Shown here one piece after another: positions 39,536 through 48,501 of a stretch of DNA of 64,000 bases. Made by a program: the position numbers and the translations under genes. Positions within the stretch are counted from its first letter, which is position 1. Each line of letters opens with the position of its first letter. The DNA comes from Helicobacter pylori Shi112 (GTDB lineage Bacteria > Campylobacterota > Campylobacteria > Campylobacterales > Helicobacteraceae): NCBI RefSeq assembly GCF_000277405.1, contig NC_017741.1, forward strand, positions 1,302,001 to 1,366,000, read 5' to 3'. The notes under the pieces are model-generated. The model was not told the origin of the DNA. It ran no database searches and was given only the letters and a program-made list of their open reading frames with translations.

Positions 39536-40183
39536 TTACTCCTCTGTCTTATCTTGCACCACATGCTGAAACGCTGCTTCTTCCATCACAACAGAGCTAA
39601 ACGCCGCTAAAAGATAAGCGTTTAACTCGCTCACATCAATAATGAGGCATTTTTTAAGGTTACTAAAGGCTAACTCGGTGTATTCGTCCATGTTCATGCA
39701 CACAAACAAAGTGTCTCGTTGCTCCAAAGCCTGGAACATTTGGTTGGCCTCTTTAGTCAAATGCTTTCTTTTATTGTCTTCAACCACGCCTTTTATAGCG
39801 ATTTTTTCCACCACAAAAAGCTTATTCGCTTGCGCTTTTTCTTCTAAAGCGTATTCTAAAGCCAAGCGTTTTTGTTTTTTATTGATTTTAAGGTTGTAGT
39901 TGCGGTTGTTAGTGGCCCCATGAGAGACACCCCCACCCACAAACACAGGCGAAGTGATGCTCCCTGCTCTGGCCCTTCCGCCCCCTTTTTGCGCCCAAGG
40001 CTTCCTACCGCCCCCACTCACTTCAGCGCGGTTTTTACTTTTAGCGGTATTAGCGCGTGTAGAAGATAAATAATGTTTCACATAGAGATAGAGATTATGG
40101 CTGTTGATGCCCTCATATCTTTTAGGTAACTCCACGCTACCCTTTTCTTTCAAATGGCTGTCTAAAACGATGGCCTTACTCAT
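39536..40183 (-). CDS. rplD: 50S ribosomal protein L4
   Basis: 215-aa L4 with the extended tunnel loop [20 protein letters not shown] near residue 62. In enterobacteria L4 autoregulates the S10 operon; nothing in this sequence alone shows that here. Confidence 0.97.
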   Translation of the reverse strand: MSKAIVLDSHLKEKGSVELPKRYEGINSHNLYLYVKHYLSSTRANTAKSKNRAEVSGGGRKPWAQKGGGRARAGSITSPVFVGGGVSHGATNNRNYNLKINKKQKRLALEYALEEKAQANKLFVVEKIAIKGVVEDNKRKHLTKEANQMFQALEQRDTLFVCMNMDEYTELAFSNLKKCLIIDVSELNAYLLAAFSSVVMEEAAFQHVVQDKTEE

Positions 40184-40217
40184 ATCAAACCCTTTATATT
40201 ATATTCAATGTATGGTT

Positions 40218-40793
40218 TTATACCGCTCTAATGCGTCCATAAGCCCCAGAAAAGCCGGCCACTGAACCCTTTAGCACTAACACCATACTTTCTTTATCAA
40301 AAGAGAGCACCTCGTTTTGGCAAGTAACTAGCTCATTGCCATAATGCCCTGCCATTTTCCTACCCTTTTGCACTCTTCCTGGCCATTCTCTGTTACCAAT
40401 AGAGCCAGGGCGGCGATGGAAACGGCTCCCATGAGCGGCAGGCCCGCCTTGGAAATTCCAACGCTTCATCACCCCCGCAAAGCCTCTCCCTTTAGTTTTA
40501 AAGCTCGCTTTAACCCTTTTGAGCGTTTCTAAAGCGCTCAAATCCAAATCGCCCAACTCTTGTTGTTGGGAAGCTTTTAAGGTAGCGAAATGGTTAAACT
40601 CTTTACTGAGTTGGTATTTCTTTTGCTGGCCTTCAATCGCCTTATTGTGTTTTTTATGCATCGCATAGGCCACTAAAGCTTTCCCATTTTCTAATTGGCA
40701 CACTTTCGCTTGCAAGACTTTAAGCAAGGTTACAGGCGTGCTGTTAGCGTCAATGGTGCGGCTCATGCCTATCTTTTGAACTAAAAATTCCAT
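40218..40793 (-). CDS. rplC: 50S ribosomal protein L3
   Basis: 191-aa L3 with [13 protein letters not shown] at the start and [20 protein letters not shown], the loop reaching toward the peptidyl transferase centre. The gap to rplD is 34 bases. Confidence 0.97.
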   Translation of the reverse strand: MEFLVQKIGMSRTIDANSTPVTLLKVLQAKVCQLENGKALVAYAMHKKHNKAIEGQQKKYQLSKEFNHFATLKASQQQELGDLDLSALETLKRVKASFKTKGRGFAGVMKRWNFQGGPAAHGSRFHRRPGSIGNREWPGRVQKGRKMAGHYGNELVTCQNEVLSFDKESMVLVLKGSVAGFSGAYGRIRAV

Positions 40794-40829
40794 ATCTAAC
40801 CCTTATTTTATTATCTCAATGCGTTAGGA

Positions 40830-41144
40830 CTACTTCGTTTCCATAGAGGTTACTTCTACATCCACTTCAGGAGCTAAATCCAACTTCATCAAGCTATCCA
40901 CGGTTTCTGGGGTGGCCGAGATAATATCAATCAATCGGCTATAAACCCTAATCTCAAACTGCTCTCTTGAATCCTTATTGACATGCGGGGAGCGTAAAAC
41001 GGTGTAACGCTTATTCTTAGTCGGTAAAGGGATAGGCCCTCTAATTTCAGAACCTGAGCGCTTTACGGCTTCCACGATAGCCACAACAGAGCGATCCAAC
41101 ACTCTATGGTCATAAGCTTTGAGCTTCAACCTGATTTTTTCCAT
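40830..41144 (-). CDS. rpsJ: 30S ribosomal protein S10
   Basis: 104-aa S10, first gene of the operon. [40 protein letters not shown] and [15 protein letters not shown] are family-typical. TAGGAGAG precedes the ATG. S10 is also a known transcription antitermination partner (NusE). Confidence 0.98.
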   Translation of the reverse strand: MEKIRLKLKAYDHRVLDRSVVAIVEAVKRSGSEIRGPIPLPTKNKRYTVLRSPHVNKDSREQFEIRVYSRLIDIISATPETVDSLMKLDLAPEVDVEVTSMETK

Positions 41145-41213
41145 AAACTCTCCTAAAAGAACTCGTTTTATCCGTTACTAAAAACAGAATAAAACAATAA
41201 AATAAAAACTGAA

Positions 41214-41242
41214 ATACTACTCAAAATGCGCCATTTAGTCAA
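41214..41242 (-). promoter_or_regulatory. Promoter of the ribosomal protein super-operon
   Basis: On the minus strand TTGACT (41237-41242), a 17-base spacer and TAGTAT (41214-41219) form a near-consensus sigma70-type promoter. Transcription would start near 41207, about 60 bases before rpsJ. A recognisable -35 is unusual for this species. Confidence 0.7.
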
Positions 41243-41308
41243 CAACTTTTGCTATTTTTAGGGATTTTTAGAGATTTTTACTTCCTTTTTATAAGGAAAT
41301 ATAAAAAA

Positions 41309-42442
41309 ATGCGCTACGATTATCTTAATCCAATCTCATTTGAAAGGAAGTTCATGCCCCTTTCTTGCTTGCACCCTTTTGGGCCTTTTGAAACCCCTAA
41401 AGAGCCGGCTTTAAACAACCCGCTTTTAAAGGCGCATTCAAGCGATAAAATCTGTCTTTTAGGGCCGATGAAATCCGGTAAAACCACTTCCGCCCTCAAA
41501 CTAGCGAAGGATTTTAAAAACCCTGTGTATATCAATTACAATGACATGCGTTTGAACAAAAACATTCTAAGCTCATGGCTTTTAAAATGGCATTTAGAAA
41601 AGAAAATGGATTTGCTCATTTTAGATCATATTGACCGCTTGGATTTCAGCCTGCCTAAGCTTCCTAAAATCGTTCTTATCCCTAATTATTTAAGCCCCAT
41701 AACAGCGCCAGATTGCAGCTTGTGCTATGCGTTAGGGTTGAATTTTAAAGAATATACTAGCCTTTTCAAACCCAACACCCCTAAAAACACTCTGTTTAAC
41801 CGCTTTTTAAAAGACGGCAACGCTTTAGATTCGCTTTTTATAGAAAACGATCAAGAAAAAATCCTAAAAAAACAAGAAAATATCAAATTAATCTTTCAAG
41901 CTTACGCCCCCTTAATGGCTAAAATCTGCTCGTATCAATCTAAGTTTGTGAGCGCTTTTTATCTTTATACGCAACTCAAAAAAGAGCTTAAAATCTCTAA
42001 AGACACCCTCTATAAATTGTTACATGCGCTAGAAAACCAGTGCATCATTTTTTTAGCCCCCAGTTTTGAAAACAATAAAACCAAATTGTATCTGTGCGAT
42101 TTTGCCTTGCCTTATAGCCTAACTGCTAGTCCTTCGCTTTTAAATGTTTTTGAAAACATGGTTTTTTTAGAGCTTTACAAGCAATTCCCAAATCATGAGC
42201 TTTGCTCCCATGATAATGGGATTTTTATCTTGCACAAAAACGCCACTAACAAGCTCGCCCTCATCGCCCACGCTTTCCCCACGCCGCATTTTTTAGAAAA
42301 ACAGCTTTCTTGGTGCCATAAACATGGGTTTTTAAAAATTGCAGTCGTTTCTATCAACGCCCCTATTTCAGCAGCTAATACCCCTTACAAACACCTTAAT
42401 TTCATTGATTTTTCTTTGGATATTCAATCTATTTTGGTATAA
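41309..42442 (+). CDS. Putative P-loop ATPase (AAA_14-like), HP1321 type
   Basis: 377-aa protein. A Walker A-like LLGPMKSGKTTSALKLAKDF lies near residue 52, a Walker B-like DLLILDHIDRLDF near residue 100, and the C-terminal part has a winged-helix-like segment (KISKDTLYKLLHALENQC) before a domain reminiscent of the DUF4143 nuclease-like fold seen in this ATPase group. The role of such proteins is not established. I chose the ATG at 41309 (with AAGGAAAT upstream) over the longer frame from 41249. It is divergent from rpsJ and lies just before an octamer repeat. Confidence 0.7.
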   Translation: MRYDYLNPISFERKFMPLSCLHPFGPFETPKEPALNNPLLKAHSSDKICLLGPMKSGKTTSALKLAKDFKNPVYINYNDMRLNKNILSSWLLKWHLEKKMDLLILDHIDRLDFSLPKLPKIVLIPNYLSPITAPDCSLCYALGLNFKEYTSLFKPNTPKNTLFNRFLKDGNALDSLFIENDQEKILKKQENIKLIFQAYAPLMAKICSYQSKFVSAFYLYTQLKKELKISKDTLYKLLHALENQCIIFLAPSFENNKTKLYLCDFALPYSLTASPSLLNVFENMVFLELYKQFPNHELCSHDNGIFILHKNATNKLALIAHAFPTPHFLEKQLSWCHKHGFLKIAVVSINAPISAANTPYKHLNFIDFSLDIQSILV

Positions 42443-42451
42443 TAATTACTT

Positions 42452-42584
42452 GTATTTATGTATTTATGTATTTATGTATTTATGTATTTATGTATTTATG
42501 TATTTATGTATTTATGTATTTATGTATTTATGTATTTATGTATTTATGTATTTATGTATTTATGTATTTATGTATTTATGTATT
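42452..42584 (+). repeat. Octanucleotide tandem repeat, about 16.6 copies
   Basis: Perfect head-to-tail copies of GTATTTAT run for 133 bases. The frame reading through it (YLCIYVFM repeated) is a by-product. It begins 9 bases after the ATPase gene and ends about 65 bases before the -10 box of the next gene, so copy number could alter upstream spacing or DNA bending. Such repeats change length by slipped-strand errors. Confidence 0.97.
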
Positions 42585-42649
42585 AAATATTATTACTCAC
42601 ATTTTTAAATTATTATTGCATATTTTAATTTTTTCTTAAGCTAACTCAC

Positions 42650-42716
42650 TATAATCTATCCCAGTATTTCGCTTTTTTGAGAAATACCACCTACCCTAAA
42701 AGCGTAGGGCGTTTTT
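42650..42716 (+). promoter_or_regulatory. Promoter and structured leader of the LPP20-like gene
   Basis: TATAAT at 42650-42655 gives a start near 42663. The leader then holds two small hairpins: GTATTTC/GAAATAC (42664-42687) and CCCTA/TAGGG (42694-42709), the latter followed by CGTTTTT, as in a weak terminator. A GAAAGGAAG ribosome binding site precedes the ATG at 42745. Attenuation is possible but unproven. Confidence 0.55.
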
Positions 42717-42744
42717 AATATTCTTTTATAGAAAGGAAGTTATA

Positions 42745-43326
42745 ATGAATGCATTGAAAAAATTAAGTTTCTGCGCCTTGTTATCCCTAGGCCTCTTCGC
42801 TCAAACAGCGCATGCTAAGAGTTTGAAAGACACGATTAACTACCCTGATTGGCTTAAAATCAATCTTTTTGACGACAAGAATCCGCCCAATCAATATGTC
42901 GGATCGGCTTCAATTTTTGGTAAGAGGAACGATTTTTACGACAATTACATCCCCTATGATGACAAATTGCCCCCTGAAAAGAACGCTGAAAAAGTGGCTT
43001 TTTTAAGGGCTAAAATGAACGCTTATGGCGTTTTAGAGATTCTCTTAGTGACCAAGAAAGTGCGAGAACGCATTTATAAGGAGTTTCAAGATAAAGACCA
43101 ATCTATCAACAATCTGTTTGGAGTGGTTGATTTGTTAGTCTCTAAATCCATTTTAGCTAAAAGGTATGTGGATGCCATCAACCATCGTGTGTATGTTATG
43201 GTGCAATTCCCTTTCATTCAGCCTGAAGATCTCATCGCTTACTTTAAAGCAAAGCATATCAATATCTCTTCAACAAGCGCTACCAATCTCAGCGCCATTT
43301 TAAACAAGGCGTTGTTCCACATCTAA
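42745..43326 (+). CDS. Exported LPP20-like protein (HP1322 type)
   Basis: 193-aa protein with a clear signal peptide ([21 protein letters not shown], cleavage near residue 24). The mature part has YPDWL, a YVGSASIF strand, an [14 protein letters not shown] helix and [21 protein letters not shown]. This pattern is like the LPP20 outer-membrane lipoprotein fold but without a lipidated cysteine, so a soluble periplasmic or secreted protein is expected. Function unknown. Its 3' end overlaps the convergent rnhB by 27 bases. Confidence 0.75.
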   Translation: MNALKKLSFCALLSLGLFAQTAHAKSLKDTINYPDWLKINLFDDKNPPNQYVGSASIFGKRNDFYDNYIPYDDKLPPEKNAEKVAFLRAKMNAYGVLEILLVTKKVRERIYKEFQDKDQSINNLFGVVDLLVSKSILAKRYVDAINHRVYVMVQFPFIQPEDLIAYFKAKHINISSTSATNLSAILNKALFHI

Positions 43327-43914
43327 GAGTTTGGGATTTAACAAGCGGTTTTTAAGCGTGAAGCTATGCCGATGAAAAGGCGTAGCCCCTAGCTTAATCA
43401 TCGCTTCTATATGCTGTTTAGTCCCATACCCGCAATTCTTATCCCAGCCGTATTCCTTAAACAAAGCGTGCAATTGTCGCATTTCTCTGTCCTTAAAGGC
43501 TTTCGCTAAAACAGACGCCATAGCGATTTGAGCGATCTTTTCATCGCCCTTGATGATGGTTTGTATATTAGGGTAGCGTTTATTCAAACCAAACGCCGTG
43601 TTGCCGTCTATTTTTATTTGATTGGCTAAAGAGCGGCCATTTTCTAAAATTTCTTGCACAGCGAGCTTCAAACACGCCCCTAAGCCTAAGTTATCAATTT
43701 CATTCGCGCTTTTTTTAACCACCCAAAACTTGACCTCGCCATGCGTTTTGATTTTGTCTTCTAAGAAAAAGCGTTTTTTTGGGCTGAGTTTCTTGCTATC
43801 CTTAAGACCCATTTCTAAAAACTCTAAGGCTGTTTTTTCACTACACACCACCCCAGCCACAAAAAGCGACCCGGCCAAACACCCCCTCCCCGCCTCATCA
43901 ATGCCTAAAATCAT
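43300..43914 (-). CDS. rnhB: Ribonuclease HII
   Basis: 204-aa enzyme cutting RNA in RNA-DNA hybrids and at single ribonucleotides. The catalytic start [15 protein letters not shown] carries the Asp-Glu pair, [13 protein letters not shown] follows, and KIDGNTAF supplies a later Asp. Its ATG overlaps the stop of the upstream TPR fragment by 4 bases (ATGA), so it may be translated from a fumC-SIR2-rnhB transcript. Confidence 0.95.
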   Translation of the reverse strand: MILGIDEAGRGCLAGSLFVAGVVCSEKTALEFLEMGLKDSKKLSPKKRFFLEDKIKTHGEVKFWVVKKSANEIDNLGLGACLKLAVQEILENGRSLANQIKIDGNTAFGLNKRYPNIQTIIKGDEKIAQIAMASVLAKAFKDREMRQLHALFKEYGWDKNCGYGTKQHIEAMIKLGATPFHRHSFTLKNRLLNPKLLDVEQRLV

Positions 43915-44456
43915 TTGCTTGATAAATTTTTTGAGAGATTAGGTTTTTCAAGATTAGGCAAATACTTTTCAAACACCTTCTCGCACCCCCCAATAATCTT
44001 TTGTTTATACCATGAACCTTGCCCACAAAAACTACAAAACTTTTCATGATAATCCGCCAAAACTTTCTGAATAACTTCTTGCTTATTTTTTTCAAAATGC
44101 AAAAAATGTTTTTCTAAAAATTCCCAAAAACTTCCAATAATGCTGTATTTATATTCATCTTCTTTTCTATGCTCTCCTAGTAACTCAACAGCTTGTTTGA
44201 AAAACCTAAACGCATCCTCTTTGTCTTCAGCATTAGTTCCTTGATAGATGTATAAGCGAGCTTGCTGATTATCAATATAATCCACATTGTAGAGCTTATT
44301 TTTTTGCTTCGCCTTACCATATGCTTGATTCAAATAGTCTTGTGCCTCTTTAAACTTGCCTATTGGCATATGACACATTGCATATTGCAACCAAAATTGA
44401 GGTTCCTCCGCAAGACTTGGAATCTCTCTTTTAGCATCATCATAGTAGTTAAGCAA
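43911..44456 (-). pseudogene. C-terminal TPR and zinc-finger part of the SIR2-STAND protein, shifted frame
   Basis: This 181-codon frame continues the upstream SIR2-STAND protein after a frameshift. It begins with TTG inside a coding stretch and has no ribosome binding site, so it is unlikely to be a separate gene. FWLQYAMCHMPIGKFKEAQDY and ARLYIYQ look like TPR helices. Near the end, FCSFCGQGSWYKQKIIGGCE resembles the start of the ClpX-type zinc finger (Cys-x2-Cys with a following Cys). Adding one T in the T5 run at 44455-44459 joins it in frame (reading LYFLLNYYDDAKRE). The full protein would be near 880 aa. Confidence 0.75.
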
Positions 44457-46549
44457 AAATATAAATTATCCTTATCTCCATCTTTTTCTTTGCCAAACAC
44501 ACGACTCATAGTGTGATAATTCAATAGTTTAAGATAGACTCTATGTTCTTGATTGAATTGGTAATTTTTCTTTGTATTCCTTGATCTTTTTAATATCTCA
44601 AAAGCATACCTTGTGATCTCATCGTATGAGAACATGCGGTGCAAAACAAATAAGGCTAGAATACTAGAACCAGAATCGCCATCATTCCATAAATTTAAAG
44701 CTCTAAATTGTTTGATGTATTGCGGCTTAAATTTTCCTAATCCATCATCTCCTAATAAATGCGCCAAAAGTGCAATATCTCCACTAGTAATGCTCGCTAC
44801 ACGTAAGAAACAAACAACAAACAATATCTTTTTTATTTGTTTCTCTTTTAAAATATCTTCCAAATTTTCTTTTAGCTTGTTGTGAATATGTTGAGAATTA
44901 AAGATATCCAATAAAATAAGCATCATTTCAGCATTGCAATTTCTTTGAAGATACCCTTTTTGTCTTCCAAAAGATTCTCCACTCAAATCTCTCGACCACA
45001 AACCAAGATAACTAATAATCTGTGCAAAAACACCCAGATCCCAATCGCTTAGCTGTCCTATTTCTATTAGGGAATCTCCTTGAATAACCTTGTAGTCCTC
45101 ATCGCCATGCCAATCAACAGCTCTTGTTGCCAATATCAATTTGACACAACGAGTTTCTTTAACTTTCTTAGCGATATATCGAGAAATCTCTGGCTGATTC
45201 AGATAAGAATCTATAAAAATATAAGCCTTCTCATCTCTATCTTTGAGTTGTCTTAGTAGCGTATCTATTTCTTCTTTTTGAGAAATAAAATCCCCATGCC
45301 TAACAAAAAATACTGAGTTGCCACTTTCAACAAGTGCTATTGCTAATTGTCTTAAAAATATCGTTTTCCCACTCCCTAATTCACCAAACACCCCTAAAAT
45401 CCCTACGCTATCTCGCGCTAATTCGCGTTGAGCTTCATCAATTTCTTCTTTTCTAGGAATTAGTTTAGGAACATAATCTGACCGAATAAGATTTTTCAAG
45501 CTATCTTTATCCTTTACCCCTTCTGTTATCTTATCTCCTAGAGTGAATCCCTTACCTAAAAGACTTTTTCTAATCTGATGCCCATTTTTTAAATACTGCA
45601 AAACTTCATTTTGTAACCATCCATCTTTAAACTTACCTTGCTCAAAAAATAATTTTAGGTCATTGTCTCTAATATTGACATCCAATGAATTAGAAATGAT
45701 TATTTTTTCCAAATAGTTAAAACCTAAATTAGTATCATGCGGCCAACATTCTGAAATTTTGTTTGCAAAAGATTCCACACCAATCCTAAGCAATTTCCCA
45801 TACCTTTCAAATTTTTTATCACCTATAGGATCTTTATCGTATTTTTTAGAATCTGCAACCACAAAAATAACTTCCCCTCGCATATTCCCCATTTCCATAA
45901 GTAAGATTCTCTCAATAGGCATATCTGCTAGAGAATACCCCATAAACACCACCAAAGCAGAATATTGCAGATCTTTTCTAAACTTATTTTCCCACTCCGA
46001 AGAATTTGCAAAAACATCACCATTAACATAAGAAGAATGACTCAACTTAAAAGAACTGTCCAAGTGTTCTGGCTTCAATTTTTCCACACAACCATTAATG
46101 TGTAAGCAAAAATTCCTAGATTCTTCACTTGGTAAATTGTCTTCAAGCGTTAAAGTATCAATATTTTTACCAACTTGCTTGCCAGCATAACAAATCAAGT
46201 CATCGTAATTTGTCGTGTAAATGCTCTTCCATGGCCATCCTACAACAACTTTTTGTTCATCCTTTGGTTGCTTGATCATAAAAATATCTTTTAATTTTTC
46301 AACAATTTTTTGACGAGATTTCTCAAGTAGGCAGTATTCAGCCACATCTTTCAGATCTTTTGTCTCATAATACTCCCTCTTAAGTCCACAAAATTCACCT
46401 AATTTACCTCTTAGCTGATTACCCAAGGGCAATTCACCATCAAACCCTGTAGCACCAGCTGAAAAGCCAGTCCCAAAAAACACTACAGCACCCCCACTCG
46501 CAATTTCTCTTGCCCACTTTTTATAATCTTGATCCGTGACCTTATTCAT
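44360..46549 (-). CDS. SIR2-STAND NTPase, putative anti-phage defence protein (frameshifted)
   Basis: The 729-codon frame has a SIR2-like domain at about residues 15-270: GTGFSAGA (26-33) for NAD binding, TTNYDDL (112-118), HINGCV (150-155) and GYSLAD (204-209). A P-loop NTPase follows: Walker A GELGSGKT (389-396), Walker B AYIFIDSYL (442-450) and LILATRAVDW near 475, as in STAND ATPases. TPR-like repeats follow in the shifted frame. This SIR2-NTPase-repeat order is that of Avs5-type and related defence proteins, in which the SIR2 domain depletes NAD after phage sensing. The last 30 or so residues after base 44459 are out of frame. It starts 3 bases after the fumC stop without a clear ribosome binding site. 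Looks laterally acquired. Confidence 0.8.
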   Translation of the reverse strand: MNKVTDQDYKKWAREIASGGAVVFFGTGFSAGATGFDGELPLGNQLRGKLGEFCGLKREYYETKDLKDVAEYCLLEKSRQKIVEKLKDIFMIKQPKDEQKVVVGWPWKSIYTTNYDDLICYAGKQVGKNIDTLTLEDNLPSEESRNFCLHINGCVEKLKPEHLDSSFKLSHSSYVNGDVFANSSEWENKFRKDLQYSALVVFMGYSLADMPIERILLMEMGNMRGEVIFVVADSKKYDKDPIGDKKFERYGKLLRIGVESFANKISECWPHDTNLGFNYLEKIIISNSLDVNIRDNDLKLFFEQGKFKDGWLQNEVLQYLKNGHQIRKSLLGKGFTLGDKITEGVKDKDSLKNLIRSDYVPKLIPRKEEIDEAQRELARDSVGILGVFGELGSGKTIFLRQLAIALVESGNSVFFVRHGDFISQKEEIDTLLRQLKDRDEKAYIFIDSYLNQPEISRYIAKKVKETRCVKLILATRAVDWHGDEDYKVIQGDSLIEIGQLSDWDLGVFAQIISYLGLWSRDLSGESFGRQKGYLQRNCNAEMMLILLDIFNSQHIHNKLKENLEDILKEKQIKKILFVVCFLRVASITSGDIALLAHLLGDDGLGKFKPQYIKQFRALNLWNDGDSGSSILALFVLHRMFSYDEITRYAFEILKRSRNTKKNYQFNQEHRVYLKLLNYHTMSRVFGKEKDGDKDNLYFCLTTMMMLKERFQVLRRNLNFGCNMQCVICQ

Positions 46550-46552
46550 GTT

Positions 46553-47944
46553 TCAAGCATTAGGCCCGATCATCTTTTCAGGCACCACGAATTTGTCAAA
46601 ATCTTCAGCGCTCAAGAGTTTCAATTCCAGCGCGCTTTCTTTTAAAGAAATGCCTTTTTTGTGGGCGTTTTTAGCGATTTTAGCGGCGTTTTCATAGCCT
46701 ACATGCGGGTTTAGGGCGGTTACTAGCATCAAAGAATGGTGCAAGTAATAATCAATCTTTTCTCTATTAGGTTCAATACCGCTTGCGCAATGGGTATTAA
46801 AACTTTCCATGCTGTCGCTCAACAGCCTTAAACTTTGCAAGAAATTATAAATGATTACCGGTTTAAACACATTCAATTCAAAATTACCCTGACTGGCCGC
46901 AATGCCAATAGCGGTATCATTCCCCATCACTTGCACGGCCACCATTGTCATCGCTTCGCATTGCGTGGGATTGACTTTACCGGGCATAATAGAGCTGCCC
47001 GGCTCGTTTTCAGGGATATTAAGCTCGCCCAAACCACAGCGCGGCCCGCTCGCAAGCCATCTAATATCGTTAGCGATTTTCATTAAATTCGCCGCTAAAG
47101 CCTTAAAAGCCCCATGCGCATAAGCGATAGCGTCATGGCTAGTGAGCGCATGGAACTTATTGGGCGCAGAAATGAATTTCACGCCGCTAAACTGGCTCAA
47201 TTCTTCAGCCACTTTTTCACTCAATTCTTTATGAGCGTTTAACCCTGTGCCTACGGCAGTCCCGCCTATGGCTAATTCTCTTAAATGCTCCAAACTCTCT
47301 AAAATTTGTTGTTTAGAATGCTCTAACATGCTCGCATAACCGCTAAATTCTTGCCCCAAAGTTAAAGGCGTAGCGTCTTGTAAATGCGTGCGCCCGATTT
47401 TGACAATCTCTTTAAATTGTTGGCTTTTGTCTTTAAAGGTCTTTAGCAGATTCTCTAAACTGGGCAATAACTTGCGCGTGATTTCTAGCACGCTCACAAT
47501 ATGCATTGCGGTAGGGAAAGTGTCGTTGGAGCTTTGAGACATGTTCACATCATCGTTAGGGTGGATGAGTTTTTTCTCCCTGAAATTACCCCCTAAAATT
47601 TCTGTAGCCTTATTGGCAATGACTTCATTGAGATTCATATTCGTTTGAGTCCCGCTCCCTGTTTGCCATATCGCTAGGGGAAACTCGCCGCACAACTCGC
47701 CTTTTAAAATGCAATCGCACGCCTTGATAATGGCTTGGGATTTTTCTAGGCTTAATTTCCCTAACTTGTGATTGACAACCGCCAGACTCCTTTTGAGTTT
47801 GGCAAACGCGCCAATGAGTTCTTTAGGCATTTTTTCGGTGCCGATTTTAAAGTTTTCAAGACTGCGTTGCGTTTGAGCTCCCCAGTATTGGCTGTCATTC
47901 ACTTGAATTTCGCCCATCGTGTCATGTTCAATTCTAAATTGCAT
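46553..47944 (-). CDS. fumC: Fumarate hydratase class II
   Basis: 463-aa iron-independent fumarase converting fumarate and malate. The signature [13 protein letters not shown] lies near residue 321; [16 protein letters not shown] and [16 protein letters not shown] are active-site segments. AAAGGATT precedes the ATG. It is divergent from crdA and directly followed by the SIR2-STAND gene. Confidence 0.97.
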   Translation of the reverse strand: MQFRIEHDTMGEIQVNDSQYWGAQTQRSLENFKIGTEKMPKELIGAFAKLKRSLAVVNHKLGKLSLEKSQAIIKACDCILKGELCGEFPLAIWQTGSGTQTNMNLNEVIANKATEILGGNFREKKLIHPNDDVNMSQSSNDTFPTAMHIVSVLEITRKLLPSLENLLKTFKDKSQQFKEIVKIGRTHLQDATPLTLGQEFSGYASMLEHSKQQILESLEHLRELAIGGTAVGTGLNAHKELSEKVAEELSQFSGVKFISAPNKFHALTSHDAIAYAHGAFKALAANLMKIANDIRWLASGPRCGLGELNIPENEPGSSIMPGKVNPTQCEAMTMVAVQVMGNDTAIGIAASQGNFELNVFKPVIIYNFLQSLRLLSDSMESFNTHCASGIEPNREKIDYYLHHSLMLVTALNPHVGYENAAKIAKNAHKKGISLKESALELKLLSAEDFDKFVVPEKMIGPNA

Positions 47945-48078
47945 ACTAATCCTTTGAAATTTGATTTTAAAACCTTAAAAAAATAGCATAAACTCTTATA
48001 CCTTCTACTTAAAAACCCTAATTTTTTTAAAAACAATTTCCACAATTTTTACACGAAAGAAAGTTATCATTCATCCGC

Positions 48079-48096
48079 AACAAGAATTTTCTTGTT
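48079..48096. promoter_or_regulatory. 18-bp palindrome upstream of crdA
   Basis: AACAAGAA-TT-TTCTTGTT is perfectly symmetric and ends 24 bases before the crdA ATG. It could be a regulator site (copper induction of crdA by CrdRS is known) or a 5'-leader hairpin; sequence cannot decide. Confidence 0.45.
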
Positions 48097-48119
48097 ATCT
48101 TAATTTAAAGGTCAAAACG

Positions 48120-48497
48120 ATGAAAAAGTTAGCCGCTTTATTTTTAATAAGTGCATTGGGGGTTATGAGTTTAAACGCATGGGAGCAAACCCTAAAAGCG
48201 AATGACTTGGAAGTGAAAATCAAATCCGTGGGTAACCCCATTAAAGGCGATAACACTTTCGTGCTTAGCCCTACTTTAAAAGGTAAAGCTTTAGAAAAAG
48301 CTATCGTTAGGGTGCAGTTTATGATGCCTGAAATGCCCGGCATGCCAGCGATGAAAGAAATGGCGCAAGTGAGTGAAAAGAACGGCATTTATGAAGCTAA
48401 AACCAATCTTTCTATGAACGGGACATGGCAGGTGAGGGTGGATATTAAATCTAAAGAGGGTCAGGTTTATCGCACTAAAACAAGCCTGGATTTATAA
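48120..48497 (+). CDS. crdA: Copper resistance determinant CrdA
   Basis: 125-aa exported protein with signal peptide (KKLAALFLISALGVMSLNA) and one beta domain like FixH/YtkA-type proteins. The methionine-rich MMPEMPGMPAMKEM near residue 76 is a plausible copper-binding segment. Established H. pylori work links CrdA with CrdB, CzcB and CzcA in copper resistance under CrdRS. A TTTAAAGG ribosome binding site precedes the ATG. Four bases separate it from crdB. Confidence 0.92.
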   Translation: MKKLAALFLISALGVMSLNAWEQTLKANDLEVKIKSVGNPIKGDNTFVLSPTLKGKALEKAIVRVQFMMPEMPGMPAMKEMAQVSEKNGIYEAKTNLSMNGTWQVRVDIKSKEGQVYRTKTSLDL

Positions 48498-48501
48498 GAG
48501 C

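Noticed and set aside
42452-42584. Regular repeat considered as a CRISPR array
   Set aside because: The units are 8 bases and contiguous, with no spacers; it is a microsatellite-type repeat.
42339-42608. Plus-strand frame with repeated YLCIYVFM motif
   Set aside because: It is only translation of the octamer tandem repeat and overlaps the ATPase end; no real start or composition for a gene.
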